A stretch of 64,000 nucleotides of DNA from JBKECY01 sp047975025. Lineage in GTDB: Bacteria > Bacillota > Clostridia > Lachnospirales > Lachnospiraceae. The notes under the pieces were generated by a model. That model had not been told where the DNA came from. It saw only the letters and a list, made by a program, of their open reading frames with translations, and did no database searches. Shown piece by piece: positions 50,822 to 58,730 of this stretch. Both the position numbers and the translations under genes were made by a program. The DNA lies in NCBI GenBank assembly GCA_047975025.1, contig JBKECY010000003.1:36188-100187 (forward strand), given 5' to 3'. Position 1 is the first letter of the stretch, and every line of letters begins with the position of its first letter.

Positions 50822-52010
50822 ACCCCCAAACGGTGTATGATGACATTAGTGATTGATATAAAAGAGAATGCAAATACATTATAGAAGTGCTTAAGGGGAA
50901 ATAGAGTGAAGGACATCATTGAACTTGAACCGGTAAAGAGTAATGAGAGAAAAGGAAAGGCCTTGTCTAAGGAAGAACGAGAGAAGATCGCAGTATATTT
51001 ACAAATAGGTTATACGCCGTATAAAATCGGAAAACTGATGAACAGAGCCGCTAATACAATCAGGAACGAAATAGAAAGAGGTAGCACCGAGTTTATGGTC
51101 ACTAACTATAAAAGTGTAAAGATGTATGATTCGGAGCGGGGAGATACAATATATAGAAAGAACAAACAGAATTCAAGAAGAACGCCCAAATATAATAAGT
51201 GTATAGAATATTTGGAGTGGGCATGTAAGAGGATATTAGAGGATCGCTGGACACCAGCAGTATGTTATCATAGAGCGTTGCTGTTAAAGTTGTTTAAAAA
51301 AAGTGAGATGGTATGTACGAGGACATTTTACACTTACATAGATAAAGGGTATTTAATTGTTAGAAACATTGATCTGCCAGAGAAGGTTGCTAGAAAGAGT
51401 TCAGACAAGACAGGGAGAAAAAGAAAAAAATGGAAGCGCCTGCAGGGACGAAGTATAGAGTTGCGCCCAGATATAAAAGGAGAGGCTGGACATTGGGAAA
51501 TTGACACAGTGATTGGAAAGCGTGAAAAGGGAGCGGTGCTCATGACAATCACAGAACGTGTTAGTAAGCATGAGGTGACATATAAGATACCAGACAAGAG
51601 TGCAAAGTCGATTGATATAGCAATGAAGAAATTTATAGATGAGTATGAGGGCGCAGTAAAAAGTATCACGGCAGATAATGGCTCAGAGTTTGCAGAGCTA
51701 TGGAAATATGAGTTATGCGGAATTCAGATTTATTATGCGCATGCATACAGCAGTTGGGAGCGTGGAGTCAATGAAGGGATGAACAAGATGATTCGGCAGT
51801 ATATACCAAAGGGGAGGCGGATAGAGAATTACAGCCATGAATATATTGAAGAGATGGTGAAAAGTTTGAACAATAAGCCCAGACATTCATTGGGCTATTT
51901 AACACCGGATGAAGTATTCCAGAAGTATTTGGAAAAAGCGAAAAATACTAGCTGATTGTAGTGTTTATGGTCAATATGGAGAGAGGTGCAAATACACCAC
52001 TTGCGCCGAG
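50822..52010 (+). mobile_element. IS30-family insertion sequence (ends tentative)
   Basis: The transposase frame 50906-51955 is flanked by imperfect terminal repeats sharing GGTGTAT: left ACCCCCAAACGGTGTATGA (50822-50840), right the reverse complement of ATACACCACTTGCG (51993-52006). About 1.19 kb, a normal IS30 size. I did not find a clear short target duplication. A further left-end-like sequence lies just outside (52016-52040). Confidence 0.45.
50906..51955 (+). CDS. IS30-family transposase
   Basis: 349 residues, full length. N-terminal HTH SKEEREKIAVYLQIG..NTIRNEIERG at about 22-58, then a DDE core: Asp in GHWEIDTVIGKREKG near 202, Asp in TADNGSEF near 254, and Glu in WERGVNEGMNK near 288. 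GTG start at 50906 behind AAGGGGA. No frameshift or stop, so it looks functional. It transposes by cut-out circle or dimer intermediates in relatives. Confidence 0.9.
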   Translation: MKDIIELEPVKSNERKGKALSKEEREKIAVYLQIGYTPYKIGKLMNRAANTIRNEIERGSTEFMVTNYKSVKMYDSERGDTIYRKNKQNSRRTPKYNKCIEYLEWACKRILEDRWTPAVCYHRALLLKLFKKSEMVCTRTFYTYIDKGYLIVRNIDLPEKVARKSSDKTGRKRKKWKRLQGRSIELRPDIKGEAGHWEIDTVIGKREKGAVLMTITERVSKHEVTYKIPDKSAKSIDIAMKKFIDEYEGAVKSITADNGSEFAELWKYELCGIQIYYAHAYSSWERGVNEGMNKMIRQYIPKGRRIENYSHEYIEEMVKSLNNKPRHSLGYLTPDEVFQKYLEKAKNTS

Positions 52011-52040
52011 ATTGAACCCAGACGGGTGTGGTGTATTGCA
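51987..52040. repeat. Inverted repeat at the right end of the element
   Basis: TGCAAATACACCAC (51987-52000) faces GTGGTGTATTGCA (52028-52040), one extra A on the left arm. The right arm extends to a sequence like the left end of the IS, so this could be a right end next to another left end. Confidence 0.55.
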
Positions 52041-52157
52041 TCTTCTGGCTATGCATGTAATTTGAGGATAGTATCTCCTTGTGTGGCATTTTGAGGGAGG
52101 CCGCGCAAGTAACCTGATTAACCATGGCATAGCCAGACTTTTGACATTGATTGTAAT
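52041..52157. other. Right border zone with 10-bp inverted repeat
   Basis: CTGGCTATGC (52045-52054) is matched by GCATAGCCAG (52127-52136). No gene. The element/chromosome border probably lies here. A target duplication is not evident. Confidence 0.35.
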
Positions 52158-53900
52158 TTAGCCCTCATCTTGTAAAGCGCTGTATCCTTCTTCTCCGGTA
52201 CGAATTTTCACGACATTCTCAACATCATATATAAAAATCTTGCCATCGCCGATATTTCCTGTGTATAATGCTTTTTTTACTGTGGCAATTAAATCTGCTG
52301 TCGGAATCTTGCAAATAACAATGTCTACTTTGATTTTAGGTAGGAGTTTGGTCTCAACTTCTACACCACGATAAACCTCTTTATGACCTTTCTGCTGCCC
52401 ATATCCAAGTACATTTGTAACTGTGATTCCGGTAATGCCTAGTCTTTCAAGTGCTACGTTAAGCCCTGCAAATTTATCCTGTCCTGTCAAAATCGTCACT
52501 TTGGTGATTTTGGCGTCCGGATGTGCACTATTTATCACTGAAACGGCGATGTCCTGTGGAACAGCAACAACCGGACTGGATCCTGCTATTGGTACACTGA
52601 ACTCATTTACCGGTGTTGCCAGTACGAAATCAGCATACGAGCTAGCGAGACCATGCTCATAAAGATCAAGACCCTTGATTTCTTCTTCTGCTGAGGCGCG
52701 TAATCCCATTGTTGCTTTTATGCACTTGAATGTAATTACCATAGTAACAGCAGTCCACAGACCAATAGATAAAACTGCAACCGTCTGAATCCCTAATTGC
52801 CCAAAGCCGCCCCCATAGAACAGTCCGGCCACTCCGGTTGTAGTTGTACCATCTCCAAATGGTTCAATGACATTAGGGTTGGCAAAAAATCCTACAGCTA
52901 AAGCACCCCAGCAGCCATTCACACCATGTACTGCAATGGCACCGACAGGATCGTCAATGTGTAGCTTGATATCAATAAACTCAACAGCAATAACTACTAG
53001 GAGACCGGCTATCAGACCGATGAATGCGGCACCTACAGCATCTACATAAGCGCAACCAGCTGTAATAGCGACCAGACCAGATAACGAACCATTAAGACTC
53101 ATTGATACATCAGGTTTTCCGTTTTTAATCCAAGTAAAAAACATCGTAGTTACTGTAGCCACGGCAGGAGCAATTGTTGTAGTTACTAATACGGATGCCA
53201 GACTTGCTGAGTTTGCTGCCGCCGCCCCATTAAATCCGTACCAGCAAAACCAAAGTATAAAACAACCAAGTGCACCTAATGTTATAGAATGACCTGGAAT
53301 TGCATGAGCTACCTTTTTACCCGTTTTAGTATCCTTGACATATTTACCAATACGCGGTCCAAGAATCATCGCTCCGACAAGTGAGGCAATGCCACCTACC
53401 ATATGAATTACGCCTGAGCCTGCGAAATCTATATAGCCAAGATTAGCCAACCAGCCACTTGGCCCCCATGTCCAGTGCGCTTCAATCGGGTATATTAAGA
53501 GTGAAATTACTGCTGAATATACACAATAGGAACTAAACTTTGTTCGTTCTGCCATGGCTCCAGATACAATTGTTGCAGTAGTGGCACAAAAGACAAGATT
53601 AAAGAAAAAGTTTGAGCCATTGATAAAATCTGTCTCATTCCCCTGCAGCCAACCTACAAAATCTACAAAAATATTCAAATTCGGCTTTCCAATTAAGCCC
53701 ATAAAAATATCTTCACCCATTAATAAGGAACCGCCTAGAAGAACAAACACTATTGTACCGATTGAAAAATCTATTAAGTTTTTCATAATGATATTGCCAG
53801 CATTCTTAGCTCTTGTAAAGCCTGTTTCTACCATGGCAAAGCCACCTTGCATGAAAAACACTAAAATTGCTCCCATAAGAAACCAAATCGAAAAATCCAT
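52158..53900 (-). CDS. amt: Ammonium transporter fused to a PII signal domain
   Basis: 580 residues. An Amt channel of about 11 helices (1-420) has the twin pore histidines in GSGVIHMVGG and AIAVHGVNG. After a linker (about 430-465) comes a PII (GlnB/GlnK) domain: LERLGITGITVTNVLGYG, then GHKEVYRGVEVE and VDIVICKIPTADL. In the T loop the usual uridylylation tyrosine is replaced by Val (YRGVEVE versus YRGAEY). The start is ATG 53900 behind GGGAGGG; upstream in-frame starts lack a ribosome site. A covalently attached PII could gate the channel directly. Divergent from the atp operon. Confidence 0.9.
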   Translation of the reverse strand: MDFSIWFLMGAILVFFMQGGFAMVETGFTRAKNAGNIIMKNLIDFSIGTIVFVLLGGSLLMGEDIFMGLIGKPNLNIFVDFVGWLQGNETDFINGSNFFFNLVFCATTATIVSGAMAERTKFSSYCVYSAVISLLIYPIEAHWTWGPSGWLANLGYIDFAGSGVIHMVGGIASLVGAMILGPRIGKYVKDTKTGKKVAHAIPGHSITLGALGCFILWFCWYGFNGAAAANSASLASVLVTTTIAPAVATVTTMFFTWIKNGKPDVSMSLNGSLSGLVAITAGCAYVDAVGAAFIGLIAGLLVVIAVEFIDIKLHIDDPVGAIAVHGVNGCWGALAVGFFANPNVIEPFGDGTTTTGVAGLFYGGGFGQLGIQTVAVLSIGLWTAVTMVITFKCIKATMGLRASAEEEIKGLDLYEHGLASSYADFVLATPVNEFSVPIAGSSPVVAVPQDIAVSVINSAHPDAKITKVTILTGQDKFAGLNVALERLGITGITVTNVLGYGQQKGHKEVYRGVEVETKLLPKIKVDIVICKIPTADLIATVKKALYTGNIGDGKIFIYDVENVVKIRTGEEGYSALQDEG

Positions 53901-53947
53901 AGAAATACCCTCCCATTTATGAAATGTACAAAACTCATTTAAAGCGA

Positions 53948-54032
53948 GAAAAAAGGGCAAAGAGCCTACCTAGCAGCTCTCCACCCTAAAGCTAATACTT
54001 GAATACAGCAAAAAATATTACTGTACAACCGG
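53948..54032 (-). promoter_or_regulatory. Leader RNA motif with terminator upstream of amt
   Basis: Read on the minus strand: CCGGTTG (54032-54026), a TACAG/CTGTA hairpin, TTCAAGTA, the block TTAGCTTTAGGGTGGAGAGC, then AGAGC/GCTCT and AGGG/CCCT stems and a T run. Almost the same order and sequence occurs in the atp leader at 54291-54367. Confidence 0.6.
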
Positions 54033-54104
54033 ATAAATATAACAATATTCAATTCAATCTTATAACTCATATTCGAACGTTCCTCTTTATATTTAGAAAA
54101 GCAA

Positions 54105-54149
54105 CAAACGAAGGCGCTTATCTAATATGTAGATAAACGCCTTCGTTTG
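54105..54149 (-). terminator. Long hairpin in the amt leader
   Basis: CAAACGAAGGCGCTTATCTA (54105-54124) pairs with TAGATAAACGCCTTCGTTTG (54130-54149), 20 bp with one mismatch or wobble. On the minus strand it is followed by TTGCTTTT, and it begins only a few bases after the predicted amt transcript start. It may be an attenuator, or make a short RNA. Confidence 0.65.
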
Positions 54150-54156
54150 CTTAGAC

Positions 54157-54185
54157 ACTATACTAAAGTTCCTTAATGTTGTCAA
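54157..54185 (-). promoter_or_regulatory. Promoter of amt
   Basis: TTGACA (54185-54180), a 17-bp spacer and TATAGT (54162-54157) on the minus strand. The amt leader would be about 250 nt. Confidence 0.8.
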
Positions 54186-54222
54186 GACTTTTTATTTTGT
54201 TCGCAATTTCCATAAAGATTAA

Positions 54223-54251
54223 TTGACAGAAAAAGGTTGCCTTTGTAATAT
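54223..54251 (+). promoter_or_regulatory. Promoter of the atp operon
   Basis: TTGACA (54223-54228), 17-bp spacer, TAATAT (54246-54251). The leader to the atpZ-like start would be about 140 nt. Confidence 0.8.
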
Positions 54252-54290
54252 AACAATGTTATAATTTCCAAAACGAATATGTCTATTAAT

Positions 54291-54367
54291 CCGGTTGGTA
54301 GTTTTTGAACTATTCAAGTAAGGTTTAGCTTTAGGGTGGAGAGCTTTTATGGCTCTAGCCCTTTTTA
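54291..54367 (+). promoter_or_regulatory. Leader RNA motif with terminator upstream of the atp operon
   Basis: CCGGTTG (54291-54297), a TAGTT/AACTA hairpin, TTCAAGTA, TTAGCTTTAGGGTGGAGAGC (54324-54343), then AGAGC/GCTCT and AGGG/CCCT stems and a T run (54361-54366). Same layout as the amt leader; the first hairpin keeps pairing while its sequence differs (TACAG/CTGTA there). Confidence 0.6.
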
Positions 54368-54398
54368 TTTACACAACTTTAAGAATGAGGGAATACAT

Positions 54399-54653
54399 TT
54401 GAAAAATGATAAGAAAATTTTGAAAGATCTAATTTTGCTTGGGCAGTTTGCAATTTCTATGGTTGCGCCTCTTTTTATTTGCGTTTATATCTCCTTCCTG
54501 ATCGACAGGAAATTTGTGTTAGGGGGGAAGGCTATGATCGCAGGAATAATAGTAGGGGGAATGGCTATGGTAAATTCTTATTATAGATTTTACAAGCAGT
54601 GCAAAGGAAAAGATAAAAAGGGCGAAAAGTCAGAGTTTAATAATCATGTATAG
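54399..54653 (+). CDS. atpZ: AtpZ/AtpQ-like small membrane protein
   Basis: 84 residues with two helices (about 12-31 and 40-58) and a basic tail. This fits the small AtpZ/AtpQ subunit-like proteins found at the start of many F-ATPase operons, thought to aid rotor assembly or Mg2+/Ca2+ handling. I chose TTG 54399 behind GAGGGA; an upstream in-frame ATG would be inside the leader terminator. It leads the atp operon. Confidence 0.7.
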   Translation: MKNDKKILKDLILLGQFAISMVAPLFICVYISFLIDRKFVLGGKAMIAGIIVGGMAMVNSYYRFYKQCKGKDKKGEKSEFNNHV

Positions 54654-54662
54654 GGAGATGAA

Positions 54663-55085
54663 ATGAAAAAACTTGGTGCAGATGTAAAGAAAACAATAAG
54701 GTTCATAGCTATTGGCACGGTTATTTTGACTTTGATAATGTTCTTGGCGTTTTTGATTAGTGGTCATTTTAATCTTTTGGTATTATGTGGTGGATTAGTA
54801 GGTGCATTGCTTGCGGTTTTTAACTTTTTTTTGTTAGCAAAAACGTTGCAAAAAGCAGCCGATAAAGGTGATGCAAGCAAAGCTATGGTAGGGGTATCCT
54901 ATACCTCCCGTATGGTGATGCTGGTTGTGGCGGCAATACTGGCCGTGTGGATTTTTCATTTGAATCCCATTGCTGTCATCCTTCCCTATACATTCCCCAG
55001 AATCTCAATTTGGGGGATTGGGTTTTTGAATTTTAAAAATTCAAAACAAAGAAGAGAAGGTGGGCAGAAAAAAGATGAAAGTTGA
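54663..55085 (+). CDS. atpI: ATP synthase subunit I
   Basis: 140 residues with four helices (about 13-31, 36-54, 79-97 and 100-115). Size, helix pattern and place between the AtpZ-like gene and atpB match AtpI, a chaperone of c-ring assembly. The C-terminal tail (QRREGGQKKDES) is charged. It overlaps the atpB start by 11 nt. Confidence 0.8.
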   Translation: MKKLGADVKKTIRFIAIGTVILTLIMFLAFLISGHFNLLVLCGGLVGALLAVFNFFLLAKTLQKAADKGDASKAMVGVSYTSRMVMLVVAAILAVWIFHLNPIAVILPYTFPRISIWGIGFLNFKNSKQRREGGQKKDES

Positions 55086-55821
55086 TATAACAGGAGCGCA
55101 GATTTATTTTGAAATTCCAGTATGGGGGGGCATCCCTATCACTGAGACAATTGTAAATACATGGATAGTCATGATGACTGTTTTATTATTCTGTATTTGG
55201 TTGACTAGAAAAATGAAAATCCATGGAACCTCGAAGCGACAACTTATAGCAGAAGTTATTGTTGTAAAAGTAACATCTTGGGTAAGAAGTAATATGGGGG
55301 AACGTTATAGTAATTCAGACTTTCCAGCATTCATCAGTGCACTGTTTGCCATGTCAGCCTTGTGTAGTTTGATTGGACTTTTGGGAATGTATCCGCCGAC
55401 AGCAGATTTGTCTACAACGCTTGGTTGGGCGGCAATGGTATTTGTTATGATCACCTATACAAAGATTAGAACTTATAAAGTAAAAGGATATGTGAAGGAG
55501 TTTTTCAGTCCGGTACCGCTTCTCATGCCGTTAAATGTAATTAGTGAATTGTCTACTCCAATATCTATGGCATTTCGACACTTTGGAAATATTGCATCAG
55601 GGCAGGTGATAGGTGCATTGGTATATGCTGCACTAGCAGTACTTAGTAGTTCAATATTTCAAATGATTCCGGGGATGATAGGAAATATGCTCAGTCAAAT
55701 CCCTTTGTTTCAAATAGGAATACCGGCAGTATTGTCCATCTATTTTGATGTGTTTTCTGGATGTATGCAGGCCTTTATTTTTTCTATGTTAACAATGAAT
55801 TATATTGCAGCTGTTGAATGA
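55075..55821 (+). CDS. atpB: F-type ATP synthase subunit a
   Basis: 248 residues. Part of the stator channel. About five to six helices; the essential arginine-bearing region is likely STPISMAFRHFGNIASGQVIG near 164-184. I chose ATG 55075 after AGGTGGG; an in-frame start 15 nt upstream is less likely. Follows atpI and precedes atpE. Confidence 0.9.
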   Translation: MKVDITGAQIYFEIPVWGGIPITETIVNTWIVMMTVLLFCIWLTRKMKIHGTSKRQLIAEVIVVKVTSWVRSNMGERYSNSDFPAFISALFAMSALCSLIGLLGMYPPTADLSTTLGWAAMVFVMITYTKIRTYKVKGYVKEFFSPVPLLMPLNVISELSTPISMAFRHFGNIASGQVIGALVYAALAVLSSSIFQMIPGMIGNMLSQIPLFQIGIPAVLSIYFDVFSGCMQAFIFSMLTMNYIAAVE

Positions 55822-55844
55822 TTATTTAGAAAAGGAGAAAGAAA

Positions 55845-56108
55845 ATGGAACAAGCAATTATTTATGGAGCGTGTGCAATTGGTGCAGGAATTGCAATGAT
55901 CGCAGGTGTTGGTCCGGGAATTGGTGAGGGATATGCAGTCGGAAAAGCGTGTGAGGCAATTGGAAGACAGCCGGAGTCCAGACAAGAGGTCACAAGTACA
56001 ATGTTACTCGGATGTGCGATTGCTGAGTCAACCGGAATATATGGTTTGATTATAGCCTTATTATTGATTTTTGTTGCTCCAGGAATGTTTATAGCAGGGC
56101 TTAGTTAA
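55845..56108 (+). CDS. atpE: F-type ATP synthase subunit c, Na+-type
   Basis: 87 residues, a hairpin of two helices. GVGPGIGEGYAVGKA has Glu28 at the place of the Na+-ligand Gln/Glu32 of Ilyobacter and Fusobacterium c subunits; AESTGIY holds Glu61, Ser62, Thr63 and Tyr66. That set is the known Na+-binding signature, and Glu28 resembles the two-carboxylate type. So the enzyme is predicted to couple to Na+. Confidence 0.9.
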   Translation: MEQAIIYGACAIGAGIAMIAGVGPGIGEGYAVGKACEAIGRQPESRQEVTSTMLLGCAIAESTGIYGLIIALLLIFVAPGMFIAGLS

Positions 56109-56140
56109 TTAGTTGTCAGAAGATTAGGAGGTGTTAGACT

Positions 56141-56650
56141 TTGGAACAAGTCTTAGATTTTATCTCATTCGTTCCATGGACGAGTCTGATTATGCTGATT
56201 AATGTATATATCCTGTATCGAATTGTCCGGAGATTCTTGTTCAAGCCGGTGCAAGAGTTATTTCGAAAGAGACAGGAGGAAATTGATGGGATTTTTAATG
56301 ATGCCAAGAATTCAAGAGCTGAAGCTAATGATTATAAAACGCAATATGAAATGAAAAACAGAGAAATAGAGTCTCAAGTGGTTAAAATAATCGCCGATGC
56401 AGAAACAGAGGCAAATGAATATATGGAAAATTCCAAAGTACAGGCAAAAAAGACAAGTGAAGAAATGATTCGCAAAGCAGAAAAAGAAATTAATCTGATG
56501 GAGAAAAAAGCGGTCTGGGAAGCAAGGCAGGAAGTTTCAGGTTTAGTGGTAGATATTGCCAAACAAGTTCTGGAAAAAGAAATTGATGGAGATGAGCACG
56601 ATAGACTGATTGCCAATAGCCTTCATCAAATGGAAAAGAGTCTGGAATGA
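56141..56650 (+). CDS. atpF: F-type ATP synthase subunit b
   Basis: 169 residues. One N-terminal helix (about 12-30, WTSLIMLINVYILYRIVRRF) is followed by a long charged helix to the end, the peripheral-stalk layout. TTG start at 56141 behind TAGGAGGTG. It ends overlapping the atpH start by four bases. Confidence 0.9.
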   Translation: MEQVLDFISFVPWTSLIMLINVYILYRIVRRFLFKPVQELFRKRQEEIDGIFNDAKNSRAEANDYKTQYEMKNREIESQVVKIIADAETEANEYMENSKVQAKKTSEEMIRKAEKEINLMEKKAVWEARQEVSGLVVDIAKQVLEKEIDGDEHDRLIANSLHQMEKSLE

Positions 56651-57204
56651 AAAAGAGTGTTGATAAATATGGCCAAGCCTTATTTGAGCTTGGGGAAAAT
56701 AGCGAAATTAATAGGACTCTTTACAAAGAAAGCTGTATTATTGTACATATATTTAACGAAGAACCGCGATATAGAAATGTACTTGCTTCACCACTGATTA
56801 GAGCTGAAGATAAGGCAAATATTGTTGAAGAGTGGATATACAATTGTTGCACTCTTCTCCAATCACTAGTAAAGTTGCTTATAGAACGAAATGAGATAGA
56901 TTGTTTACATGAAATTCTGAAGCAATACACTTTGATTTATGAGAAGAAAAATAAAATTAGCAGTGCAGTTGTGAAATCTGCAATACCGCTGAACGAGAAT
57001 ATAGTTGATCATATAAAAAAAATACTTCAAGATAATATGGGGAAACAAATTGAAATAGAAAATGTTATAGATAGAAAATATCTCGGAGGATTTCAAGTAG
57101 AAGTGGACGGAAAACGGTATGATACCAGTGTAAAGAACAAACTGGATCAAATTTACTCAGTTCTAAAAGAAAGTGCCCAACAGGGAGCAAGAGGTACAAA
57201 ATGA
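56647..57204 (+). CDS. atpH: F-type ATP synthase subunit delta
   Basis: 185 residues. It links F1 to the b stalk. N-terminal helical domain (KYGQALFELGENSE) and C-terminal YLGGFQVEVDGKRYDTSVKN are family features. Coupled by overlap with both atpF and atpA. Confidence 0.85.
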   Translation: MKKSVDKYGQALFELGENSEINRTLYKESCIIVHIFNEEPRYRNVLASPLIRAEDKANIVEEWIYNCCTLLQSLVKLLIERNEIDCLHEILKQYTLIYEKKNKISSAVVKSAIPLNENIVDHIKKILQDNMGKQIEIENVIDRKYLGGFQVEVDGKRYDTSVKNKLDQIYSVLKESAQQGARGTK

Positions 57205-58712
57205 AGATAAATGCGGAAGACATTACACGAATCATTAAAGCGCAAATTCAGCAGTATGAAGATAAAATTACGTGGGATGAAGTAGGAACCGTCGTAGCGG
57301 TGGCAGACGGAATAGCTACAGTATATGGTCTCGAGTCATGTGTATACAATGAGGTTTTAGAGTTTTCTACAGGAATAAAGGGCATGGCACTATCCCTTGA
57401 TAAAGAATCGGTATCAGTAGTAGTCTTAGGAAATGGAAATCTAGTACAAGAAGGTGACTCTGTAAAGCGTACAGGGGGCGTAGTTACAGTTCCAGTCGGC
57501 GAAAAGTTGCTGGGGAGAGTTGTAGATGCACTCGGTGCGCCATTAGATGGAAAAGGTCCTATAGAAGAGGAAGACAGGTACCCAATCGAACGTCCAGCAG
57601 CTGGAATTATGGAGAGGAAAAGTGTTTCTTATCCAATGCAGACTGGAATTAAAGCAATTGATAGCATGATTCCTATCGGAAGAGGTCAAAGAGAGTTATT
57701 AATAGGCGATCGAAAAACTGGAAAGACAGCGATTGCTATAGATACAATTTTGAATCAGAGACATGAAAATGTCATTTGTGTTTATGTAGCCATTGGACAA
57801 AAGCAAAGTACAGTTGCTGGCATTGCAGAAAAATTAGAGTCAAAGGGTGCGATGGATTACTCTATCATTGTGGCGGCAACAGCATCCGATTCGGATGCAC
57901 TCCAATATATAGCACCTTATGCAGGGTGCAGTATTGCAGAGTACTTTATGGAAAAAGGACGAGATGTACTTATTGTCTATGATGATTTATCAAAGCATGC
58001 AGTTGCCTATCGAACACTCTCATTGCTTATTCGTCGTCCGCCGGGGAGAGAAGCATATCCGGGGGATGTTTTTTATCTCCACAGTAGATTATTGGAAAGG
58101 GCTGCCAGATTAACAGAAGAACTGGGCGGTGGTTCTATCACGGCACTTCCGATTATTGAAACACAGGGGGGAGATGTATCAGCCTATATTCCCACTAATG
58201 TGATTTCTATTACAGATGGACAGATTTTTTTGGATTCAGAGTTGTTTCATCAAGGAGTTATTCCAGCAGTAGATCCTGGAATATCAGTGAGTCGAGTTGG
58301 AGGAAATGCGCAAATTAGTGCAATGCGCAAAATTTCGGGGAAATTGAAGCTGATTTATAGTCAATATAGAGAATTGTCTTCTTTTGCCCAATTCGGAAAT
58401 GATTTAGATAATTCTACTAAAAGAAGATTGGCACAAGGTGAAAGAATTGTAGAACTGCTAAAGCAAGAAGAAACAAAATCGGTGCCGGTTGAAGATCAGA
58501 TATGTATATTGTATGGAGGGATATATGATCTCTACTCGCGGATCACATTAAAAGACATGAAGAGATTCGAACGTTTTTTTTGTCAGTATTTAAGAGAAAA
58601 CAAAAGGGAATTATTGGATGATATAAGGAATACTGGTAATCTGAGCGAAGAAAAAGAACAAATGTTAAATGAGACTATTGATGTTGTAGTGCAGCTTTTT
58701 TTGAGTGCATAG
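57201..58712 (+). CDS. atpA: F-type ATP synthase subunit alpha
   Basis: 503 residues. Non-catalytic nucleotide-binding subunit of F1. P-loop GDRKTGKTAIA near 169-179; GSITALPIIETQGGDVSAYI near 311 and the C-terminal SVSRVGGNAQISAM region are standard. ATG inside the atpH end behind GGGAGCAAGAGG. Confidence 0.95.
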   Translation: MKINAEDITRIIKAQIQQYEDKITWDEVGTVVAVADGIATVYGLESCVYNEVLEFSTGIKGMALSLDKESVSVVVLGNGNLVQEGDSVKRTGGVVTVPVGEKLLGRVVDALGAPLDGKGPIEEEDRYPIERPAAGIMERKSVSYPMQTGIKAIDSMIPIGRGQRELLIGDRKTGKTAIAIDTILNQRHENVICVYVAIGQKQSTVAGIAEKLESKGAMDYSIIVAATASDSDALQYIAPYAGCSIAEYFMEKGRDVLIVYDDLSKHAVAYRTLSLLIRRPPGREAYPGDVFYLHSRLLERAARLTEELGGGSITALPIIETQGGDVSAYIPTNVISITDGQIFLDSELFHQGVIPAVDPGISVSRVGGNAQISAMRKISGKLKLIYSQYRELSSFAQFGNDLDNSTKRRLAQGERIVELLKQEETKSVPVEDQICILYGGIYDLYSRITLKDMKRFERFFCQYLRENKRELLDDIRNTGNLSEEKEQMLNETIDVVVQLFLSA

Positions 58713-58730
58713 TTTTGGAAAGGACTGCAT

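Noticed and set aside
18293..52161. GATTGTAAT(A)TTAG near both borders as att direct repeats
   Set aside because: Short, AT-rich and with an indel; the right copy lies in the amt stop codon. No recombinase gene is near.
54324..54343. AGGGTGG in the amt/atp leaders resembles the T-box core
   Set aside because: No stem I, no specifier region and no room for one in the ~140-nt atp leader; the following bases (AGAGC) do not match ACCGCG and the genes are not tRNA-related.
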